A stretch of 64,000 nucleotides of DNA, from NCBI GenBank assembly GCA_030674155.1, contig CM060317.1, positions 90,935,655-90,999,654 on the forward strand, given 5' to 3'. This document shows, piece after piece, positions 53,673 through 64,000 of this stretch. Both the position numbers and the translations under genes were made by a program. The first letter of the stretch is position 1. The number at the start of each line of letters is the position of its first letter. This stretch comes from Stramonita haemastoma. Taxonomy: Eukaryota > Mollusca > Gastropoda > Neogastropoda > Muricidae. The notes under the pieces are model-generated. The model was not told the DNA's origin. It ran no database searches and worked only from the letters and a program-made list of their open reading frames with translations.

Positions 53673-54512
53673 TGTGAGTTGGGGGGGGTTTGTTCAAAAA
53701 CTTGTGCTTTATGGGACTTATTTTGATAATAGATGGTGGGATTGATGTTTTCAGTCATTTAACCTCATCATATTCTCATGTTTGCTCTTTAATTATTGCG
53801 CCTTTTTTTGTTTTTGTTTTTTGTTGTTGTTGCTTTGATTGGTTTTTGTTTGGCTTTTTGTACTCAAATCAAATTCTTCATTGATCCTTCATATTTTCGT
53901 TTCTGAATGAGTGCCTTTTTATAACATTACCTTAATATTGTATCTCTGTCTTATTTCTTACCTGTTGTTGTTGTTCTTTCTCCCCTCTTATCAAAATCGT
54001 ATGTTTTATGGGACATATTTTGATGATAGATGGTGGTGGCTTGATGTTTTCAGTCATCTAACCTCATCATATTCTCATGTTTGATCTATAATCATTGCGC
54101 CTTTTTTTGTTTGTTTGTTTGTTTGTTTTTTATTTTTATTTATTTATTTATTTTTTTTTTTTGTTTTTGGTTTCTTTGTTTGTTTGTTCGCTTGTTTATT
54201 ATTCAAATCAAAATCATCACTGATTCTTACTTCTTATTTTCGTTTCTGAATGAGTGCCTTTTTTTATAACATTACCTTAATATTGTATCTCTGTCTTATT
54301 TCTTACCTGTTGTTTGATACTTGGTATGGTTTGCTCTTGGTAATTGGATCATTATAATTGTTCTTGTTTTAGTTGAGGCTGTCTTTTTATCTTGATGTTA
54401 TCCTGAAAGGGGCGGGGACTGGATGTAAAAAAGCACATGTGTGCTTATCTATTATCCTCGAATAAAAGAATTTTGCCTTGCCTTGCCTTGCCTTGCCTTG
54501 TCTTGCCTTGCC
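52689..54512 (+). mobile_element. LINE-B, reverse-transcriptase C-terminus and 3' UTR
   Basis: Starts in FADDTTIHTSHNDIDYLTTL, then HKVLGVTIDENLSWFYHISH and MNHSRNTVKPSVPIPRIELF. A stop replaces one codon after LLYSGPTL (TGA for the TGG seen in the copy at 55000). The 3' UTR has two ~310-bp units (53690-54320) and ends GGACTGGATGTAAAAAAGCA...CGAATAAAAGAATTTTGCC with (CTTGC)n. Confidence 0.85.
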
Positions 54513-54515
54513 TTG

Positions 54516-54632
<117 letters not shown>

Positions 54633-54659
54633 TTGGTTGAACTGCTGCTAGTGGTGATG

Positions 54660-54862
54660 CTGGTATGTAGGGGTAGGGAGGGGGTTTCTTAGCTTTATTC
54701 CCTGATCAGGGCAAGGGCCGGATGAAAAAAAGTATGTAATACTTACTCTGTTACCCTTGAAAAATAAAGATCATTCATTCATTCATTCATTCATTCATTC
54801 TTCATTCATTCATTCATTCATTCATTCATTCATTCATTCATTCTTCTCTCTCTCTCTCTCTA
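54660..54862 (+). mobile_element. LINE-C 3' end with (ATTC)n tail
   Basis: CAGGGCAAGGGCCGGATGAA, GTTACCCTTGAAAAATAAAG, then ~20 ATTC units and a TC tract. Confidence 0.8.
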
Positions 54863-56316
<1,454 letters not shown>

Positions 56317-56330
56317 CAATAAGGATATTA

Positions 56331-56620
56331 AGTTAAGTTAAAGTCTGTCCCGAGCCTAAGGCTCATCAGGCCGGTGCTTATCCCGGTTTCTGTGGCGTTA
56401 AGCGACTGAGAGTCATAGACTCCCCCCTGGATAGGACGCCAGTCTATCGCAGGGTTAACCCCCAACACAAGGTTGGTACCCCTTTTACACCTGGGTGGGG
56501 TGAGAAAATAGCCGTAAAGTGCCTTTTCCAAGGGCACAACGCCATAGCCGAAAGCTGGGATCGAACCCGCAACCTTTAGATTAGGAGTCCAACGCCCTAA
56601 CCACTAGACTACAGCGGCGG
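56331..56620 (-). mobile_element. SINE-4 with tRNA-Arg-like head and target-site duplication
   Basis: On the minus strand it begins GCTGTAGTCTAGTGGTTAGG (box A) and GGTTGCGGGTTCGATCCC (box B). An anticodon-type arm TTGGA-CTCCTAA-TCTAA pairs as a 5-bp stem with a CCT anticodon. The flanks AATAAGGATATTA (56318-56330 and 56622-56634) are a 13-bp direct duplication. It is inserted in LINE-B 3' UTR sequence. Confidence 0.88.
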
Positions 56621-56635
56621 CAATAAGGATATTAG

Positions 56636-57060
56636 TTTTTTTTTTTAATAAAAATTTCCCCTTTTTATCCAAATGTATGATTTATATCACATGTATAACT
56701 TTTGACAGATGGTGGTGGATTGATGTTTTCAGTTGTTTATTTCATCTTGTTCTCTTGTTTGCTCTTTACCTATTAACACTTTTCTATTCTTCCATAATCA
56801 AAATCTTTTTAGTGTGACTTCTGATTTTTGTCTTCCGATCGTGTGCATTTTGATTACCTTATCATATATAGTGTCCTTATTCTTGTGTGTTGTTTGGTAC
56901 TGCGTAAAGTTTTATTGTTTAATATCTTTTCAACTTGATGTATCCCTGAAAAGGGCGGGGACTGGATGTAAAAAAGCACACGAGTGCTTATCTATTATCC
57001 TCGGATAAAATACTTTGCCTTGCCTTGCCTTGCCTTGCCTTGCCTTGCCTTGCCTTGCCT

Positions 57061-57062
<2 letters not shown>
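56636..57062 (+). mobile_element. LINE-B-like 3' end
   Basis: Diverged 3' UTR unit (AGATGGTGGTGGATTGATGT) and the terminus GGACTGGATGTAAAAAAGCA with (CTTGC)n. Confidence 0.8.

Positions 57063-57064
<2 letters not shown>

Positions 57065-57140
<76 letters not shown>
57065..57140. repeat. (TC)n tract
   Basis: Directly follows the (CTTGC)n tail. Confidence 0.97.
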
Positions 57141-57145
<5 letters not shown>

Positions 57146-57515
57146 CAATGTTGTAGCTAAATATTTTTGGGTGGACTTTTCTTGGTTGCTAAGCTGTTTA
57201 TTTCATTATGTTCCTTTGTTTGCTCTTTATCTTTTAACGCTTCTCTTTTCATCTGTAATCAAAATCATTTTATTGTGACTTCTGATTTTCGTCTTCCGAA
57301 TGAGTGCATTTTTATTACCTTATTATACATAATGTTCTTATTCCTTTATGTTGTTTGGTACTGCATATAGTTTTACTGTTTAGTATCTTTTTATCTTGAT
57401 GTTATCCCTGAAAAGGGCGGGGACTGGATGTAAAAAAGCACATGAGTGCTTATCTATTATCCTCGAATAAAAGAATTTGTCTTGTCTTGTCTTGTCTTGT
57501 CTTGTCTTGTCTTGT

Positions 57516-57583
<68 letters not shown>

Positions 57584-57600
57584 GTTTTTGTTTGGTGTTT
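57141..57600 (+). mobile_element. LINE-B-like 3' end with (CTTGT)n tail and (TC)n
   Basis: Terminus GGACTGGATGTAAAAAAGCA at 57420, then (CTTGT)n and a TC tract (57520-57578). Confidence 0.8.
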
Positions 57601-58203
57601 TTTTTAATATATATTTCAAATCAAAATCATCATTGATTCTTACTTCATATTTTTGTTTCTGAATGAGTGCCTTTTATAACATTACCTTAATATTGTATCT
57701 CTGTCTTATTTCTTACCTGTTGTTGTTGTTCTTTCTCCCCTTTTATCAAAATCTTATGTTTTATGGGACTTATTTTGATGATAGATGGTGGTGGATTGAT
57801 GTTTTCAGTCATTTAACCTCATCATATTCTCATGTTTGCTCTTTAATTATTGCGCCTTTTTTGTTGTTTTGTTTTGTTTTGTTTTTGTTTGTTTTTTTTG
57901 TTGTTCTTTTTATTCAAATCAAAATCATCATTGATTCTTACTTCTCATTTTCGTTTCTGAATGGGTACCTTTTTATAACATTACCTTAATATTGTATCTC
58001 TGTCTTATTTCTTACCTGTTGTTTGATACTTGGTATGGTTTCTTGCTCTTGGTATTTCGATCATAATAATTGTTGTTGTGTAGTTGAGGCTATTCTTTTA
58101 TCTTGATGTTATCCCTGAAAAGGGCGGGGACTGGATGTAAAAAAGCACACGAGTGCTTATCTATTATCCTCGAATAAAAGAATTTTGCCTTGCCTTGCCC
58201 CCC
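57601..58203 (+). mobile_element. LINE-B 3' UTR units and 3' end
   Basis: Two UTR units and the terminus at 58128-58195 followed by (CTTGC)2 and a C-run. Confidence 0.8.
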
Positions 58204-58224
58204 CCCCCCTCTCTCTCTCTCTGA

Positions 58225-60279
<2,055 letters not shown>

Positions 60280-60284
60280 ATTGT

Positions 60285-60622
60285 TTTTTGATGAAACCAA
60301 AAAACAAACAAGACGTGCATAACAGAATCCAGCAAACCATTGGTCCCTACAAAAATCTATCAATTGTAAAGAAGCCTAAACTTAAATGGTATGGGCATGT
60401 CAAGATCAAAGGGACTAGCAAAAACAATACTGCAAGGCACTGTCCAAGGAGGAAGAAAAAGAGGCAGACCAAAGAAGAGATGGGAGGACATCATCAGCGA
60501 ATGGACAGGCCTAGAACTCAACAAAACCCTGAGAAAGGCAGAACAGAGAGAGGAATGGAGGGAACTGGTTGTCAAGTCTTCAGGGGTGCCCCCACGGTCG
60601 CCAGACTAAGGGAGGGAGGGAC

Positions 60623-60709
<87 letters not shown>

Positions 60710-60710
60710 A
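60285..60710 (+). mobile_element. LINE-E C-terminal fragment with (GATA)n tail
   Basis: The readings KPKLKWYGHV and, after a frameshift near 60400, GLAKTILQGTVQGGRKRGRP then KKRWEDIISEWTGL and WRELVVKSSGVP match the usual C-terminus of a widespread LINE endonuclease-reverse transcriptase. The stop is followed by GGGAGGGACAGATAG and ~23 GATA units. Confidence 0.8.
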
Positions 60711-62060
60711 AGAAAGAAAAAACAACAACATGGGCACATTTTACCCACTATTTTTTTTAAAGTCACAATCTTTCACAAGAATTGTTCATAATATAAGTTA
60801 GATATGCTGGTGTAAAATCTGCCCCAATCTTTCAGGGAAACATCAATACACAGATCTGCAACCAACAAAGTCATTTCAAACATCATCATCCACAGGACCA
60901 CAGATTTGTTTTTGCATTTTATGTGATTTGAAAAAAAGGCATTCTCCCCACACAGGAACTATGACATTTTGTTTCTGGTGCCAATTTACAATTGATCAAT
61001 CGCAGTTTTCTCATGGTTATACAAAGTACAAAATGTCCCTTGTCAATTTATATTTGGCCATTTTTATGATCAAAATACAAACCACAGATAGGCTTAAAGC
61101 AAAGAGAAAACAGTCACACATTACCCACTAATGTACTGAAAAACTGTATTATTAATCTTTGACATACATTTTTACAAAAACACAAAAATAAAGAAAAAAA
61201 AGAAAACATATAACGCTCTGTTTACTAACTAATATCCTTAAAATTACAAGTACTAGTCTCTCATAATTATATTTATCATACACGTAGGATATGTTGGTGT
61301 TCAGTCTAATCTATCTTCCAGCAGAAGATCAGCACACAACTTTGCCACCAACATCATCTTTCACATAATCTTTCATCCAATAGCCATTACAAAACCAGTA
61401 CCTTTTTATTTCACACTTGGGCATTTGATATGATTAAAAAAACGAACAAACCCACAACACCACCAACAAACAGATCCCTTCTCCGCACATACTTGCCACA
61501 CTATTATACAAAGAAATAACATTTTTCTTGATAATCTGTTTCAATCTGATCTTTAAAAAAAGATGTAGCAAAACTAAAAAAACAAAACAAGGCACACTTT
61601 AACCACTACCGCCCTTTAGATATTTCACCAGACCAGGTTTGTTGTTTGTTTAACATTTGATGTGATATAACAACTAAATACCCCTTCTAATTCTCCCCAC
61701 ACACTTTCCACAATACTATACAGACCATTACATTTTTCTTGTCTATCTACATTGACTTCAATTCGAAAAAAAAACACCAACAACTTGCAGGCACAGCCTA
61801 TACACCACAAGACACACAGGACGAAGATGTGTTGGTGTAATTTCTGCATCCATCTTCCAGCAGAAAATTAAGACACAGTTTTGCTGCCTAAATAAATGGC
61901 AACCACAGCCCTACATTTCTTTTTGTTTTTACATTTGAAGCAAAATGTCTCAGGCTAGCTGTATTTTCCGAGCCAGTCAGTGGACAACAATCCACCTTAG
62001 AAAGAAAAAAAAGAAGGAAAAATAACTGGGTGGTCTTAGGTATTCTGCCCCAGAATATGC
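60711..62060. repeat. Old, diverged repeat region
   Basis: Degenerate copies of GATATGTTGGTGT...TCTTCCAGCAGAA...TTTGCCACCAAC recur near 60800, 61290 and 61830. Copies of CTCCCCACAC...ACCATTACATTTTTCTTG recur near 60220, 61490 and 61700. There is no coding potential. Confidence 0.5.
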
Positions 62061-63115
62061 TGGGGATGTTCTCGGCAATGGCCATGTTCTCCTTGGCAAC
62101 AGCGATAGTGATGTTCTCCTTGGCAAGGGCGATAGTAATGTTCTCCTTGGCAACGGCGATAGTGATGTTCTCCTTGGTGACAGTGATGTCCTCCTTAGTG
62201 ACAGTGATGTCCTCCTTAGTGACAGTGATGTTCTGTTCTCCTTGGTGACAGTGATGTTCTGTTCTCCTTGGTGACAGTGATGTTTTCCTTGGTGACAGTG
62301 AAATTCTGTTCTCCTTGGTGAAAGCGATGTTCTCCATGGTGACAGTGATGTTTTCCTTGGTGACAGTGATGTTCTGTTCTCCTTGGTGACAGTGATGTTC
62401 TCCTTGGTGACAGTGATGTTCTCCTTGGTGACAGTGATGTTCTCCATGGTGACAGTGATGTTTTCCTTGGTGACAGTGATGTTCTGTTCTCCTTGGTGAC
62501 AGCGATGTTCTCCTTGGTGACAGTGATGTTCTCCTTGGTGACAGTGATGTTCTCCTTGGTGACAGCGATGTCCTGTTCTCTATGGTGACCGTGATGTCCT
62601 GTTCTCCCTGGTAACAGTGATGTTCTTCTTGGTGACAGTAATGTCCTCCTTGGTGACAGTGATGTCCTGTTCTCTATGGTGACCGTGATGTCCTGTTCTC
62701 CCTGGTAACAGTGATGATCTTCTTGGTGACAGTAATGTCCTCCTTGGTGACCGTGATGTCCTGTTCTCCATGGTGACCGTGATGTCCTGTTCTCCTTGGT
62801 AACAGTGATCTTCTTGGTGACAGTGATGTTCTCCTTGGTGACAGTGATGTTCTGTTCTCCATGGTGACAGTGATGTTCTCCATGGTGAGTGATGTTCTGT
62901 TCTCCTTGGTGACAGTGATGTTCATGGTGACAGTGATGTTCTGTTCTTCTTGGTGACAGTGATGTTCTTGGTGACAGCGATGTTCTTGGTGACAAGTGAT
63001 GTTCTGATCTCCTTGGTGACAAGTGATGTTCTGATCTCCTTGGTGACAAGTGATGTTCTGATCTCCTTGGTGACAGTGATGTTCTCCCTGGTGACAGCGA
63101 TGTCATCTCGGATTC
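62061..63115. repeat. 21-bp minisatellite, ~1 kb
   Basis: The unit is TTCTCCTTGGTGACAGTGATG with 6-bp (TTCTGT) insertions and point variants. Multiples of 3 give long open frames on the minus strand (ITVTKEN, TSLSPRR); these are repeat by-products. Confidence 0.95.
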
Positions 63116-63249
63116 TACTGCCAAAATACACACATTGCAATCGCCAGTCTAGTTTTTCTCTTTACTCATTTTAATTTCCTTTTTTTTTTTTTTTTACACA
63201 CATTGCAATCATTGTAATTCTTCACTATCCTTCATTTTCTTTGTTTTTT

Positions 63250-63615
63250 GTTCCTTGGCTAGATCTCTGAGGTTCACAACTGGTGAGATTTTGGGTACAG
63301 GACCATTTCGGCCCATCATTAAGGTAGCCGCATTCCGACTTTGGGGATGTAGCCTACTCTAGGTATGTATATGTTTCCATGACCCATCAAACGCTAACAT
63401 GAATTACAGGATCTTTAACATGCATATTTAGTGCTCTGTATGTGTATATGTACATGAAGTTGAATTAAGGCTCTGGCAGGTCTGCATTTGAACTTGACCT
63501 GGGAGATTGTAAAAATTCCCACCCTTAATTCACCAGATGCCACTGAAATTCGAGCCCATGACTTCATGGACCCACAGGATTTAAGTTGACCGGTTTCAAG
63601 CACTTGGCTCTAGCC
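63250..63615 (+). mobile_element. SINE-2-type element or composite
   Basis: CCTTGGCTAGATCTCTGAGG and AAGGTAGCCGCATTCCGACT match 6050-6165 and 45710. The distal end has CGAGCCCATGACTTCATGGA and GTTTCAAGCACTTGGCTCTA, a tRNA-like head read on the minus strand. Confidence 0.5.
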
Positions 63616-63831
63616 ACCATCATTATACTTATGAAGACAGCAATTTAATCACTTACATTTTCGGTACAGTGTGTGTCATTAAATGTATCCATGCAACTAG
63701 ATATACACAGTGATATTTTCCTGATCGACTATTTTGGTTGGTCAGAGTAATATACCTGAAAATCATGTGTATCATAATCATGCTACTGACACACACCCAT
63801 GTCATAACGAGAAAGCAACTGACGTTAATAT

Positions 63832-64000
63832 GGGGGATGGGATAGCCTGGTGGTCAGAGTGATGCTTTCGTGATCTGCTGATTCCGTTACGAATCTTGTT
63901 CAAGAGGATTTTTCCTCTGGAGTTACCATCAGTGCCGACTCTCCTCTCCTCAAAAGTCCTTCGGATGAGACTATAAACCGAAGCGCCGTGTGCAAACGCA
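63832..64000 (+). mobile_element. SINE-1, 5' half, cut by the window edge
   Basis: Head GGGATAGCCTGGTGGTCAGA and the body AAAGTCCTTCGGATGAGACT...; very like the 1482-1658 copy. Confidence 0.82.

Noticed and set aside
56540..56620. Functional tRNA-Arg gene
   Set aside because: The tRNA-like part continues into a SINE body flanked by a target-site duplication.
62216..63133. 305-codon frame ITVTKEN as a gene
   Set aside because: Pure minisatellite with no splice or start evidence.

Overview
The window is animal nuclear DNA. It has spliced genes with GT-AG introns, non-LTR retrotransposons, tRNA-derived SINEs, piggyBac-type DNA transposons and very many micro- and minisatellites. Protein similarity and repeat style suggest a mollusc, probably a marine gastropod. 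That is inference from recognition only; no database was searched.

The backbone is one gene on the minus strand: SCAP, the sterol-sensing escort protein of SREBP. I could place 15 coding exons, from the start codon at 40370 to an exon ending at 1096. All splice phases join without conflict and give 859 codons. They cover TM1, the first lumenal loop, the sterol-sensing domain (TM2-TM6), the COPII-binding hexapeptide MELADL, TM7, the large second loop and TM8. The WD40 C-terminus, about a third of the protein, lies beyond the left edge. A non-coding first exon with CCAAT and TATA motifs is proposed at about 52.05-52.23 kb.

The most striking feature is that many SCAP splice junctions sit inside tandem arrays built from the junction itself. 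The clearest cases are the 5' splice sites of exons 2, 3, 5 and 8 and the 3' splice sites of exons 3, 13 and 14. The arrays multiply the authentic splice site from 3 to about 26 times. A weaker duplication exists at exon 10. Most decoy sites would give an immediate stop codon. The exon 2 array stays open and could give in-frame insertions after TM1.

The introns are full of mobile DNA. An apparently complete 3,044-bp piggyBac transposon (35437-38480) has TTAA duplications, 13-bp inverted repeats and a two-intron transposase, and sits inside a SCAP minisatellite. A 1,120-bp element at 16727-17846 has the same TTAA architecture but no intact transposase. Three copies of a ~425-bp MITE occur at 319, 14390 and 15271. 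There are fragments of at least five LINE families and four SINE types. One SINE shares its 3' tail with a LINE, one has a tRNA-Arg-like head, and one carries a 5S-rRNA-like segment. LINE 3' ends often run directly into a simple repeat.

Layout: 1-5.5 kb SCAP exons 16-14 with minisatellites; 6-14.3 kb exons 13-11 with an array over the MELADL junction and a 3-kb 23-bp satellite; 14.3-18 kb MITEs, the non-autonomous piggyBac-like element and exon 10; 18-24.7 kb exons 9-6; 24.7-31.3 kb TE remnants and an unrecognised 295-codon ORF; 31.3-35 kb exons 5-3; 35-40.5 kb piggyBac and exon 2; 40.5-52 kb putative intron 1; 52-64 kb upstream flank made mostly of LINE 3' pieces, SINEs, a diverged repeat block and a 21-bp minisatellite. 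Apart from SCAP, the piggyBac transposase and the 295-codon ORF, I see no convincing protein-coding gene.
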